Part shown: piece after piece, positions 44,069-54,286 of the stretch | Position numbering within the stretch: position 1 is the stretch's first letter | Layout of the letters: each line of letters begins with the position of its first letter | Assembly (NCBI GenBank): GCA_963575745.1 | Contig: CAUYUJ010016360.1 | Span: forward strand, 659,601 to 723,600 | DNA from: Prorocentrum cordatum | Taxonomy: Eukaryota > Sar > Dinophyceae > Prorocentrales > Prorocentraceae | Direction of reading: 5' to 3' | DNA length: 64,000 nt | The notes under the pieces: model-generated | Databases searched by the model: none | Seen by the model: the letters and a program-made list of their open reading frames with translations, nothing else | What the model was told of the DNA's origin: nothing | Position numbers and translations under genes: made by a program

Positions 44069-44335
44069 TTGGGCCTGGCGATGGGTTTCCTGCTGATGAC
44101 TTGGGTCCTCCTGAGGGCGGGGCTGGATCATCCTGTTCCGGAGCTGTGCCACCCCACGCGCATGCTGGCCACTCTCAGGGGTGCATTGTTTTGTGAGGTG
44201 CGTCGGCGGCACTGCGTTTCTTTCCCGCCACCCCCCTCCAAAGCTGGGAAGGAAACTCCCAGGATACTGAAGAAAGGAAAGCCGCCCAAGTCGGGCGCAA
44301 ATTCCCTGATTTGTAATTGTGCGATGCGTGCCTAG
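44069..44335 (+). pseudogene. LINE 2: C-terminal Cys/His-rich tail
   Basis: The frame includes ELCHPTRMLATLRGALFCEV then RRRHC, a C-H...C...HC pattern comparable to HATHLPHLHVCRGVVFCNRC in LINE 3. It stops at 44333. The likely role is nucleic-acid binding; this is inferred from position only. Confidence 0.4.
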
Positions 44336-44394
44336 CTTAGCAGCCAGTCAGCACGCTCAGAGGTATAATCGAATAGGATCGAATCCTCCTCATC

Positions 44395-44570
44395 CCCCCC
44401 TTCCCCCTCCTCCTCCCCCTCCTCCTCCTCCTCCGCCTCATCTCTACTCCTCCGCCCTCTCCTCTTTCCCCTCCTCATCTTCCTCCTCCCCCCCAAGCCA
44501 GATCCTCGAACACTTCCTTCTCCTCCACCCCCTCCGAGATCATCGTCCCCCCCTCCCTCCTCCATGTTGC
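44395..44570 (+). repeat. TCC-rich tract between two convergent LINEs
   Basis: C/T-rich (TCC)n mixed with CCCCCTTCC, separating the 3' end of LINE 2 (plus strand) from the 3' end of LINE 3 (minus strand). Confidence 0.85.
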
Positions 44571-45172
44571 AGGTTGCGCGCTACGAAGTGGAACCCGTGC
44601 ACTTCACGCGCCCAGTTGGCAGCCCGATCGAGCTGCGAGGGGGCCGGGACGCCCACGGCTCGGGCGCAGTCTTCGTGCGACTGCGCCGCCAGGGACGTCG
44701 GCCACCGCTGCAGTCCTTGTGGCAGCTGGCCTCTGAGAAGTCTCGACTTGGCCTTCTTATCCGTGCTTGTGTAGGGGGGGGCACAAAGAGCATTCAACTT
44801 GAAGGCTTTCGACGACGACGCTCCCCCGCACCTGTTGCAGAAAACAACCCCACGACAGACGTGGAGGTGCGGGAGATGGGTCGCATGGAAGGCATCGGCG
44901 CAATCCGACTTGCATGGTTGGCTTAGCCAGGACTCCCTGGTCCCTCGAGCCTGGTACCTGAAACAAATGTTGCACCGCAGTCCCTGAGGGACCTCCTCGA
45001 GGACATGTTGAGCGTGACCCCTTTTTGGGGGAGCCAGGACACGTCCCTTCTTCCTAGGGGTAGGGAGCGGCGCGGGGAAAACATCCCCAACGCAACTCCT
45101 GAACGACTTGTTAGGCGGCGCTGGACGAGGCACAACTCTCGGTCGGCCTCCAGTACGGGTTGAGTGACCCAT
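44570..45172 (-). pseudogene. LINE 3: C-terminal Cys/His-rich domain
   Basis: The minus-strand frame contains LRCNICFRYQARGT, then HATHLPHLHVCRGVVFCNRC and GGASSSKAFKLNALC, ending in SRLLRGQLPQGLQRWP-type sequence. The pairs CxxC...HxxH...C...CxxC suggest a zinc-binding fold. The tail of LINE 2 at 44069-44335 is a shorter relative. The frame stays open past the domain into a G-rich tract. Confidence 0.55.
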
Positions 45173-45690
45173 TCAGGCAACTGATTGGACACGGGTGGCT
45201 GCATCGCTTGCAATTCGGCCGGCGAGGTCGTTGACAGCATAGACCCAGGGCTGGATATTACAACCCCAACAGTCGGACTCCGTGGGGTGAGATTTGGTTT
45301 TGTGAAAATCCACTGTCCCGTCAAACCCCTGAGGGACCTCCCAAAAATCATGCCACATATCAACATTGGTCTTATGTGTCCACTGGGCCCCTCTCAGAAC
45401 TCCACGAACCACATAGGCAGAATCGGTCATAATCAGGATCTCGCCAGCAAGATTGCGGAGGGCCTGGACGACCGCGTACAGCTCGCCGCGGCTGATGGTC
45501 TGTTTTCCTCACGGGCCTCCTCGAAGTGTCCCCATCGTGTCAAGATCGGCGTCCTTGACCCCTGCTCCCCATCCAATCCTTCCGAGCCTCGGGTCCACCT
45601 GGAAACGCCCTCCTCCAGCGTGGGTCCCCACCAGGAACTTCCCCTTGATGGGGCCCCCTTGGATCATGAAGAGCCCTGTGGCTCCGACGG
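45173..45690 (-). pseudogene. LINE 3: RNase H domain with altered first catalytic site
   Basis: Reads FLVGTHAGGGRFQVDPRLGR then IGWGAG, a TGA at 45509-45511, then GKQTISRGELYAVVQALRN (Glu), MTDSAYVVRGVL (Asp) and FHKTKSHPTES with YAVNDLAGRIASDAA (His loop and final Asp). LINE 2 has ADGAGG where this copy has THAGGG, so the first catalytic Asp appears to be His here. Together with the in-frame stop, the domain must be inactive. Confidence 0.62.
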
Positions 45691-46837
45691 CGGCTCGGGG
45701 TGGGTGCTGCTCCATAGCTCCTGAAGTAAACCCCGCGGGTTGCAGTCCCCGCCCCCACCTCCCAGGATGCGACGGAAACTGTTCCACGGCCTTGGCAAGC
45801 AGGTGCTATGGGTCGAGGATGGCAGAGCCGGCGCTTGCGGCCCAAGACTGGGCACGTCCAGGCGCGGTGCAGGTCGTCCTCCGCCGCCGCACCGCACCCG
45901 GGACAGCGCGAAGACTGGCATGGCTGGCACTGGCGTGCGCGAGCACTGGTCCAGCTCGAGCCACTCCTGATGGCGTGCAGGGACTCGGCCCGTGTGGGTT
46001 CATCATCCTTTCGAGATGCATGGCGTGTAGCGTGGAACTGGTGCGCGTCGATCTCGTAGTCCACCTCACCTTCCGAGGTGACATCTCGAGGCCCGCTCCC
46101 AGAGTGTACACGACACGTCCATGCTGAATTCGGCTTGCCCCTTGAGGTCCCCAGGAGGTAACTTGAAGCGTTTGTCCCCAGGGAGGATCCAGACTTAGGG
46201 CCCCGCCATCTGTACGTTGAGGTCATGGAGGGTGGCGATGAGGACGTGGTAGAGGGAGGTGGCCTTTGTCCAGCGCATCTTGCCCGCCAGACGCTCGACT
46301 GTTGGGTACTATCGCTTGACGATGGCCTTTATGCAACTCGGGCTCCTGGTTAACGAGCTCAACCCAGGCGGTCATCACCTGCATGGGTAAAACATGGGCA
46401 AGATCTTCCTGCTGTTGGCCTCGAGCTGACAGAGCAAAACTTGCGGTGGTGCAGCCATATCGGGAATCATGGCCGAGTCCGCGAGAGAGCCTGCCACGGA
46501 GTTGCTTGAGGACGGACGGCACAATACCCTGCCCCTGGTGGCCAACTGCGGCCGAGCTCTTGTGTTCACAAACATCCTACAATGTTTGGTGGCCCTCGTC
46601 AGCTGGGTGATCTTCTTGAGCCTCTGGAGCCCCTCCTCCTCCTCCCCCTCCGCCTCCTTACCCTTCTCCTCCTCCTCATCTTCTTCTTCCTCCTCCATTC
46701 TTTCTTTATAATAAGCCACTTCTGCCTGTCGCACCCTGAGGTCAGTGTGTAGGGCGGGCTGGGCGTTTCGCCGGACATTTCCTCACCACGTGCGACCCTG
46801 AAGCTTCAAATTGGCAATCGTTTCACAGATGGAGGGC

Positions 46838-47530
46838 GGGTCTTTTTCAAAATGTGGCTCTCGCCTTAGCGCCGCGCACATTCGTTCAATAAAATTTCAA
46901 GGGCTTCACGGATTGAGGACAGATGGTTTTCAAATGTTGGTTCGCCGCAGCGCCGCGCACAGTCGTTTTCAACATTTGCAGAAGTTTCACGGATTGAGCG
47001 CGATTGGTTTTCAAATTGTGGCTCGCCTTAGCGCCGCGCACAGTCGTTTTAGAAATTGCAAGAGTTTCATTGACAGAGGGCGGCTCCTTTTCAAAATGTG
47101 GTGTTCGCCTCAGCACATTCGTTTTTCTTTTTTGTTTTAAAAAAGAAACTACAAACATATAGAAATTTACAAGAGTTTCACGGAGTCCCATGATCACGTA
47201 CCAGAATTTGTGTATTGGAAGGGTTCAGGGTTATGAGGGCGCAACAGTTACGTTGATTCGCGTTGTTGAAGTCCCAGGAATGGCGTTCTGACGCAATTCA
47301 GGATCGCCACGACGCAACAGTCAGGTTGATCCGTGGCGTTTGAGTCCCGAGAACGATGTTTTGGCATGCTTCAGGGTCTTCAAAGGGTTGTCTTCCAACG
47401 AGACAGCTCCCTCAGTGGAAATGAACCCTTGAAGGGGCCTATGAAGAGGGATCTTGGAGGTAGGGTTTATTCCAACATCGATGATGACTCTTGGGTTTGC
47501 ACTGGTCCTTCTCCCCCCCTCCTCCTCCTC
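46838..47530 (+). repeat. Dispersed composite repeat X, copy 2 (inverted relative to copy 1)
   Basis: 46838-47130 carries units with GCCTTAGCGCCGCGCACA and TTTCACGGATTGAG, the reverse complement of the 6137-6480 and 4530-4700 satellite. 47230-47400 has GTTGATCCGTGGCGTTTGAG and ATCGCCACGACGCAACAG units. 47430-47510 has GCCTATGAAGAGGGATCTTG and AGGGTTTATTCCAACATCG. A TCC tract follows. All parts appear reversed in 4165-4700. Confidence 0.65.
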
Positions 47531-47705
47531 CTCCTCCTCCTCCTCCTCCTCCTCCTCCTCCTTCACCTCCTCCGCCTCCTCATCCTCCTCCGCCTGCACC
47601 TCCTCCTCCTCCCCCATCCCTCCTCCTCCTCCTCTGCCTCTCCTCCACCTCCCTCCCTCCTCCACCTCCTCCTCCTCCTCCTCCCCGTCCTCTTCCACCT
47701 CCTCA
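47515..47705 (+). repeat. TCC-rich microsatellite
   Basis: (TCC)n with CACC and GCC variants, about 190 bp, at the end of composite repeat X copy 2. Downstream, 47780-48000 is a degenerate repetition of GTTTTTTTACCGGTTCCGTC-like words. Confidence 0.93.
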
Positions 47706-48022
47706 CTGGCCAGCGGACGAGGCGGGGCAGGCCAGGCGAGGTGGCGAGGCGGTGGCCGTCCCCTTAGTGGGCCCTGGAAACGACAGGGCCGTTTTTGTGA
47801 CTGGTTCCGTTTTGCAGTTTTTTGTTGGTTCCGATGCCGTTTTTTTACCGGTTCCGTCGCCGTTCTTTTACGGGTTCCCGCTCCGGTTCCAATTTTGGAG
47901 CCGATTTTGTTGCCGTTTCCGGTCGCCGTTTTTTTGCCGTTTCCATTTTCAAGGGACATTTCTTTGTTCGGCAACGGCGAAAACCGGCCCTGCCGTTTCC
48001 GGGGCCTACCAAGGCCGTTCCA

Positions 48023-48146
48023 GATCATTGGATGCCAGATGTTTTCCGGTCGCGATCGCTATAGCGACTGGTCGTTCACGAGCGATCGCGACCGATCCTG
48101 ACACTGGTCGCGACGGATACCAGCGAGTTCTGGCATCCAGTGATCC
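48023..48146. repeat. Foldback element with nested inverted repeat
   Basis: Outer stem GATCATTGGATGCCAGA pairs with TCTGGCATCCAGTGATC. An inner stem GGTCGCGATCGCT pairs perfectly with AGCGATCGCGACC. The total is about 124 bp, with no coding capacity. Confidence 0.7.
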
Positions 48147-48205
48147 GGGAAGCTCACGCCGCCTCCAGTCGCGGGCGAGGGCTCGCACCCAATCCCAGAT
48201 GTCCG

Positions 48206-48283
48206 ACTCCTCCTCCTCCTCCTCCTCCTCCTCCTCCTCCTCCTCCTCCTCTTCCTCCTCCTTTTCCTCCTCCTCCTCCTCGG
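48206..48283 (+). repeat. (TCC)n microsatellite
   Basis: Nearly pure TCC/CTT run of about 78 bp. Confidence 0.95.
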
Positions 48284-48299
48284 GGGCCCCGTGGTCCCT

Positions 48300-50135
48300 C
48301 TGGGGGTTCATGGCTGAGGGCCATGGGAGGCCTGCGGCGGTTGTGGCGGGCGGCGTTCCCCCTTCATGTCCGAGCCTGGGCTTCTTCCCAGGCCCCAGTA
48401 CCATCGGAGCATGGATCCGGGACGAAAGCCCCCACCCTGGGAGCGCTCGCCAGCTCTGGGGCCGCAGAGTCTCCTGAGGCGGGGCGGGAACTCACCCATC
48501 AGCACCCCTTGGGGGATCGATCTTCGGGAGCTTTCCTGACATCCTGCGGCTGCGGGAAATCTCGACGGAGGATTTTTGCGCTTTTCGGCTTCGTGGGGGC
48601 CCTCAGCGGTGCCGCCTGTAACTGGGAAGGGCTCCAGACCTCTGCGGACCCACGATGCGAAAAAGCGCGACGTCGATTGTCTGGGGACTCCAGCAAGTTT
48701 GCTTGCATGGAGGGGGTTGTCTGGGAGGGGAGGCATGCGAGGCCCGGAAGACTTCACCCGAGTCGGAACTCAGTTGCCTTGACCGTTGTTTGAAAAAAGA
48801 CGACACGACATGCACGTAGATTTTTCCGCGTCTAAAGTATAACGGCTACCGTAGCGCCCCCGATCCCCGAGTTCCTCCGACACTCCAGCTTCCCACATTT
48901 TGGGAAGCGGGGGCGTCTGCATGCACCGAGCTTCTTGGCACACCAGACGGCTTGGTGTATACTTCGAGCGCCCCCCCATCCCCTGCAAAAAACGTGGAGA
49001 TATCCCCCCAGGGGGTTCTTGAAAGGCACCCCTCTCGAGGATGGACGCCACTCATCGTAGATCCCCGAGTTGGACCCCGCTTGGCCCATAGAAGCGTCCA
49101 CTGAGTCGGGCAGTAGGGTCTCTCGACCTGCGCCTTCCCTCATATCCAGGCGGCCGAAAAAAAACAACGGCTAGTTCTTCTACGCTTTCGGCTTCTGAAG
49201 GCCATATCCCAGCCCCGCGACTGTCAAACCACGACTCAAGATGAAAAGTTGGCCTTTTGGAAGTGGTCGAGTCGAGGTCCCCAGGGTGTCACTTCACGGA
49301 AAAAAAGCGACGTCGGAGGAGACGTTTTTTTCCACCACCTCCACCTTCTAGAGGTAAGGTGCTTTCAGTATGTTGTCCTTGTTCTGCCTCCTGGGCCACT
49401 CTAGTCGCCTCGGCTTGATTCCGTTCGAAGTTCTGACCTGAGACGACTGGCCCTGGGAGAGGCAGGGATCGATTTTATGGAATAGTATGCGGACTTCCAG
49501 GCGTCGAACGAGGAAAGGTCGGCGACAGGTTGCTTTTGATCGGTTCCGGCTTCTAGGCCATGAGAAATCGATCCGGGGCGAAAACCCGTCCGCGGGAGGG
49601 CGTTGGCAGCTCTGGGGATGCCGCTGCCGCGCCCAACACCGCGACGCTGGGGTCCCTGGGGCGTGGGTGTCCGCGGAGCAGGGAGCATCGAGGGGTTGGC
49701 ATCTCTTCCTGGGCGGGAGGCGGTGGAAGTAAGACCAGGGTGTATCCTTCGGCGGTGGCCCTCGCCCTAGAAGCCAGCGGAAGCAAGACATACCTCGCCT
49801 TAGAGGTGTCCACATGTGTGCTTCGCTGTCTTACGGTGAGGATGCTCGTCGACTGGGCTGGGAGAGATTCAGACCAAGACCCAGATTCGCAGCGCTTGCG
49901 AATAGCTAGCGTCTGTCGTCTGTGGCCTCGAGCATCGGCCGGGGAACTCCACCGACAGAGCAGCCCGCACGTGGCCCGAGACGGGAGCAAGGGTAAGAGT
50001 GCGGGTATGGAACGGGTATTTGTTCTGTCGCATCCCAGGAGACCGTGATGCTGCCCCCTGCCGATTCCCTCGGAGCCTCGACGTTGTTGTTGGAGCACTC
50101 GGTCACTGCGACGGCGAACCCCAAAGGGGCACCTG
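48300..50135. other. Unassigned region with moderate coding-like frames
   Basis: Several frames of 90-230 codons are open on the minus strand (for example 48832-49167 and 49553-50233), but they overlap one another and carry no motif that I recognise. A minus-strand segment near 50200-50020 reads VTVDPHVRVLYDMGKPPKSG and then, in another frame, AVTECSNNNVEAPRESAGGS. It might be an exon of an unknown protein; part of it is duplicated 1,027 bp downstream. Confidence 0.3.
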
Positions 50136-50140
50136 CGCTG

Positions 50141-51400
50141 CCTGGCACCGGACCCACACGCAGTGAGCCAGTCTCCACTTTTCGGCGGCTTCCCCATGTC
50201 ATAGAGTACTCGCACGTGTGGATCCACCGTCACCCTGTTGTCTTGCAGAAGTTACAAGCCTAAAATCATCCATGCGAAGGGCTCAACTATAGGAAGCTAC
50301 GGGTACCGCGAGGCAAGTGAGAAGAAGCAGGGGGGAGTGATATATGTGCCGACATGGGGCGGGTGCGCCATGCGGACCCTGCCTGTCGGGCCTTCGCTGG
50401 AGCTCCCTATGGGGCCACGAAGCGTGTGAGGGGTGGGCTGAATCGGGCGCGGATGCGCCATGCGGACCTTGCCGCTGGGGCCTTCGGTGGAGCACCCTAT
50501 GGGGCCACGGCACGTGTAAGGGGTGTGCCGACTCAGATGCGGGTACGCCATGCGGACCCTGCCGCTAGGGCTTTCGGTGGAGCTCCCTTCGGGCCCGCGA
50601 AACGTGTGAGGAACGTGCCGCATCGGGCGCGGGTACGCCATGCAGACACTGCCGCTGGGGCCTTTTGTGGACCTCCCTTCGAGGCCGCAAAACATGTGAG
50701 GAGTTAGCCGAATTGGATGCGGGTATGCCATGCGGACCCTGCCGCTGGGGCCTTCGGTGGAGCTCCCTATGGGGCCACGAAGCGTGTGAGTGGTGTTCTA
50801 AACCGGGTGCGGGTACGCCGTGCAGACCTTGCCGCTAGGGCATTCGTTGGGGCCCCATCTGGGGCCCCGAAGCGTGCGAGGGGTGCTCTGAATTGTGTGC
50901 GTGCACGCCATGCAGACCCTGCCACTGGGGCCTTCGGTGGGGCCCCCTCTGGGGCCACGAAGCGTGCGAGGGGTGTTCTGAATCGGGTGCGGGTACGCCA
51001 TGTAGATCCTGCCGCTAGTGTCTTCGGTGGGGCCCCCATCTGGGGCCACGAAGTGTGTGAGGGGTGTTCTGAATTGTGTGCGAGTACGCCATGCGGATCT
51101 TGCCGCTAGGGCCTTCGGTAAGACTCCCTATGGGGCCACGACACGTGTGAGGGGTATGCTGAATCTGCCTGGCACCGGACCCACACGCAGTGAGCCAGTC
51201 TCCACTTTTCGGCGGCTTCCCCATGTAATAGAGTACTCGCACGTGTGGATCCACCGTCACCCTGTTGTCTTGCAGAAGTTACAAGCCTAAAATCATCCAT
51301 GCGAAGGGCTCAACTATAGGAAGCTACGGGTACCGCGAGGCAAGTGAGAAGAAGCAGGGGGGAGTGATATATGTGCCGACATGGGGCGGGTGCGCCATGC
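50141..51400 (+). repeat. 1,027-bp tandem duplication
   Basis: The segment from CCTGGCACCGGACCCACACG (50141) through TATATGTGCCGACATGGGGC (50341-50360) recurs at 51168 and 51368, offset by exactly 1,027 bases. The copies differ at one base near 50200/51227 (GTCATAG against GTAATAG). What lies between is the 90-bp minisatellite, so the repeated unit is a 230-bp unique segment plus an array. Confidence 0.9.
50368..51165 (+). repeat. 90-bp minisatellite, nine units
   Basis: GCCATGCGGACC or a variant starts units near 50368, 50457, 50548, 50637, 50727, 50815, 50907, 50997 and 51089. Each unit continues GGGGCCTTCGGTGGAGCTCC and CCACGAAGCGTGTGAGG. Because 90 is a multiple of three, both strands stay open, with Cys-rich (plus) or Arg/Pro-rich (minus) frames. 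Confidence 0.92.
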
Positions 51401-51830
51401 AGACCCTGCCACTGGGGCCTTCGGTGGGGCCCCCTCTGGGGCCACGAAGCGTGTACGCCATGCGGATCTTGCCGCTAGGGCCTTCGGTAAGACTCCCTAT
51501 GGGGCCACGACACGTGTGAGGGGTATGCTGAATCTGGTGCAGGCCTGCCGTTGGGGCCGTCGGTGGACCTCCTTTCGGTGCCACGAATCGTGTGAGGAGT
51601 GTGCCGAATCGTCTAAGGGCACGCCATGCGGACCCTGCCGCTAGGGCCTTCGGTGGAGCTCCCTTCGGGGCCGCGGAACGTGTCAGGGGCGCGCCGCTGG
51701 GGCCTGCGGTGGAGTTCCTCATGGGGCCACGAAGCGTGTGAGGGGTGTGCTGAATTGGGTACGTGTGCGCTATGCGGACCTTGCCGCTGGGCCTTCGGTG
51801 GAGCTCCTCATGGGGAATCGGGTGCGGGTA
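51385..51830 (+). repeat. 90-bp minisatellite, second array
   Basis: Follows the duplicated unique segment. The first units have a deletion (GCCACGAAGCGTGTACGCCA), and later units diverge up to about 51830. Confidence 0.85.
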
Positions 51831-52067
51831 CGCATGATGGTGATGAGATGAGGGCATATGCAGGGCAGAAGCAGGGATTGGAGAAGGGAGGAGGAGGAGG
51901 AGGAGGAATGATGGAGCGCGGGGCGCTGCCTCTTCAAAACGAGGACCCAACACCACAAGACCGTTAGGAACAAATCTTGGGCGGTGAGCGGGAGCCAAGC
52001 CGCCGGTGCATGGATTTCTGGCGTCCTACCGCGTGAGACATCCCGTCAAGACGCCGAAATAAGGACT

Positions 52068-52212
52068 GATTGCAACAAAAAAAACCCAAGGATTGCAACA
52101 AAACCCAGGATTGCAAAAAAACAGCGTATTTTTGCAATCCAGGGTTTTTTTTGCAGTCAAAGGTTTTTTTGCAATCCTGGGTTTTTTTTGCAGTGCTCTG
52201 CAATCCTTTGGG
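52068..52212. repeat. AT-rich foldback built from GATTGCAAAAAAACCCAG words
   Basis: GGATTGCAACAAAACCCAGG-type units on the left are mirrored by GCAATCCTGGGTTTTTTTTG-type units on the right about a centre near 52126. About three units on each arm give a long imperfect hairpin. Confidence 0.8.
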
Positions 52213-52494
52213 CCCAGGAGGGGCCTTTTTTGGGGGGGGGTCGTTCCGCAAGTCTGGGTCGGCGAACATCTCGTGTGGCCGAGGCTCGCCGTGGCCGGGA
52301 AGGCCTCGTCGTTCCACGCTCGGCGTCGCCTGTGGTAAAGCGATGGCTGTAAGCCTGGCACGAACAGAAGAAGGATCACCATGTAACCCCAGGAAGCATT
52401 TAAGAACCCCCCCGGCGATATCGTAGCAACGCATTTTTTGTCCGATATTCCGAAGGGCCGAAATAACCTAACGATAGCTGTAGCACCCGGACAC

Positions 52495-52541
<47 letters not shown>
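52495..52541 (+). repeat. (GAT)n microsatellite
   Basis: About 15 GAT units. Confidence 0.95.
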
Positions 52542-52544
<3 letters not shown>

Positions 52545-52621
52545 ATATTTTTTTGAAACCCTACAGAGGATAGGGCTCTTAGGCCATGTGCGGCCCCCCA
52601 CCTTGAAGCTCACCGAGGGCC

Positions 52622-52822
52622 CCGCCCTACACCCCGCCCTGCACCCCACCTTACACCCCGCCCCACACACCACCCTACACCGCATCCTATACCCCACCCT
52701 AGACCCCACCGTACACCCCACCCCACACCCCGCCCTGCACCCCACCCTACATGCCCGCCCTACACCCCACCTTACACTCCGCTCTACATCCAACCCTACA
52801 CCCCGTACACCCCGCCGTACAC
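52622..52822 (+). repeat. CACCCTACACCCCGC minisatellite
   Basis: About 200 bp of ACACCCCGCCCTGC, ACACCCCACCCTAC and similar words with a period of about 11-20 bp. It resembles C-rich telomere-like DNA only superficially, because no regular CCCTAAA unit is present. Confidence 0.8.
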
Positions 52823-52989
52823 CCTTCCTCGGGACGCCCCCGAAAGAAAATGGGAATCTTGAAGAGGATAAGGCGGAGTGCGGAGGGCGAAGACGAGGAA
52901 GACGAGTAGGAGCGTCGTCGTCTTAGCCATTTTCCTCGTCCTGGTTGTCATCGTATCGCCATTTTTCTCGTCCTCCTCCTCGTCGCCGT

Positions 52990-53135
52990 CGCCGGAGAAG
53001 GAGGAGGAGGAGGAGGAGGAGGAGGAGGAGAAAAGGGGAGGAGGAGGAGGCGGAGGAGGAGGAGCAGGAGGAGGAGCAGGAGGAGAAGGAAGAGGAAACA
53101 GCGGGAGGAGGAGGAGAAAGGGCGAGGAGGAGGCA
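52990..53135 (+). repeat. GGA-rich microsatellite
   Basis: GGA with GCA, AGAAG and CGG variants. It lies upstream of the gene starting at 53554. Between them (53135-53553) the sequence is again partly GGA-rich, with no exon that I can support. Confidence 0.9.
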
Positions 53136-53553
53136 GGAGCAGGAATGGGCGCCTGAAATGGACGGAGAACCTGGGATCCCCCCCATCGGACAAAATTACC
53201 CACCCAAAGCGACCAGCCGTCATCGTCGTCGCCGTCGCCACCGCCGCCAGCCCTCGGGCCCAAGTGTGAGGGCGGCGCGACGGGCGCCATGGGCCTCAAC
53301 AACGTAGCTGCAGGCGGGGGCGGGGGCTTTCCACCCGTCTGCGCATTCAGGAGAAAGAGTAAAAGGAGGAGTACGGGTGGGAGGAGGAAGATGATGAGGA
53401 GGAAAAGGAGGAGGACGACGATAATGAAAACGAGACGGATGAGAAGAGCATGAGGGGGCCGAGGAAGCAGAGAGGAACGGAATGTGAAATATAGGGATAA
53501 GAGGGATAGAGGGGGGCAGCACAAACACCAGAGTAGCGGGTAGGGAGGCGCCC

Positions 53554-54286
53554 ATGGATTGGATCGATATTTCAGCTGTGGCGGACGCCTCGGGGGAGGC
53601 CGCTGGTGGTGATGATGATCATCATCAGGGTGGTTGGGTAGACGTTGCCGCAGTGCAACGGGGATTGGGTAATGCACATCATCAGAAAGGGTCTATTGCT
53701 GCTGTGCGACGGGGGTCTCTATTGCGTTACGCCAAGCTCAAACAGAGAAAACGAAGAATCGCCCCGCACGTGAAAGCAAGTATTGAACGTCACAATAAAA
53801 ATTGCTCCAGACACTGGGAAAGGATTGATGTTGACGAACAGAAAGAGACCAACATTAAAGGGAAGGGCAAATACCGACAGATTACCCCGCATGCCCTTCT
53901 AAGATTGTGCTTCGGGATCAGATTGTTCGCCGCCCCTGTCGTTGGTGTGAGGAAACGGAAGCCGAGACAAGAGAACCCTCGCAACCCGCAGTCCTTTTCA
54001 AACTCAGCAGTGGCAGAATTGTTCTGCAGTAGCCATGGGTACGTTCAGAAGTGCAGGAATGCAGCATCCATGTACATTTATAGCACACAGCTCCATGTGC
54101 TTCGTGTTGTCCTGGAAATGGTTTGCCATGCCACGGCGACCCTTGCTATTGATGAGACCGAGATGGACATTTACAGTGCTGGGGAGTTTGGGTCATGGCC
54201 AATCCTAATGTTGCACGGTCGCAGTGTTTTGAGACTGACCGACGGCACGTTGCAAAGCCATGAGATAAGACGGGCTTCGCCTGAGC
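53554..54286 (+). CDS. Five-exon gene of unknown function, exon 1
   Basis: Starts at an ATG in a CCCATGG context and encodes about 244 residues. The N-terminus has a repeated module, MDWIDISAVADASGE then GGWVDVAAVQRGLGN. A basic segment (YAKLKQRKRR) follows. The later part reads ATLAIDETEMDIYSAGEFGS then WPILMLHGRSVLRL. The Asp in AIDET could be the first acidic residue of an RNase H-fold nuclease or transposase. Donor choices GT at 54287 or at 54293 both leave one base of a codon and fit exon 2; the frame stays open to 54348. I do not recognise a named family. Confidence 0.6.

Larger units (their letters stand above)
34113..44260 (+). mobile_element. LINE-like retroelement 2, split by insertions
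   Basis: Ordered plus-strand fragments: a Cys/His-knuckle ORF1 (34228-34815), an endonuclease-like start (35555-35746), RT up to motif A (37262-37706), RT motifs B and C (39784-40271), a Cys/His motif (42990-43060), RNase H (43230-43830) and a Cys-rich tail (44130-44220). The order is that of one element. A 2-kb block of tandem duplications lies inside the RT, and 40.7-42.6 kb may be a second insertion. Frameshifts are frequent. The stretch 35880-37260 shows no domain that I recognise. Confidence 0.6.
44560..46735 (-). mobile_element. LINE-like retroelement 3, minus strand, degenerate 3' half
   Basis: Read from high to low coordinates: an RT-thumb-like region (RLKKITQLTRATKHCRMFV near 46625), LAGKMRWTKATSLYHVLIAT and LHDLNVQMAG (about 46295-46206), the CPGCGAAAEDDLHRAWTCP motif (near 45900-45840), RNase H (45680-45173) and a Cys-rich tail (45172-44560). 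Several frame changes separate the parts. The RT catalytic core is missing, so the copy is 5'-truncated or broken at the upstream end. It faces LINE 2 tail to tail. Confidence 0.6.

Noticed and set aside
50354-51109. Cys-rich repeat protein candidate
   Set aside because: The 90-bp unit length explains the open frame; units differ by 88-92 bp in places, so the frame shifts from unit to unit.
52622-52822. Internal telomere repeat
   Set aside because: Units are irregular CACCCTACACCCCGC types without the CCCTAAA period.
52915-52975. Second relict spliced leader (TTAGCCATTTTCCTCG and ATCGCCATTTTTCTCG)
   Set aside because: Only the GCCATTTT core matches; the rest fits the local CGTCCTCCT repeat.
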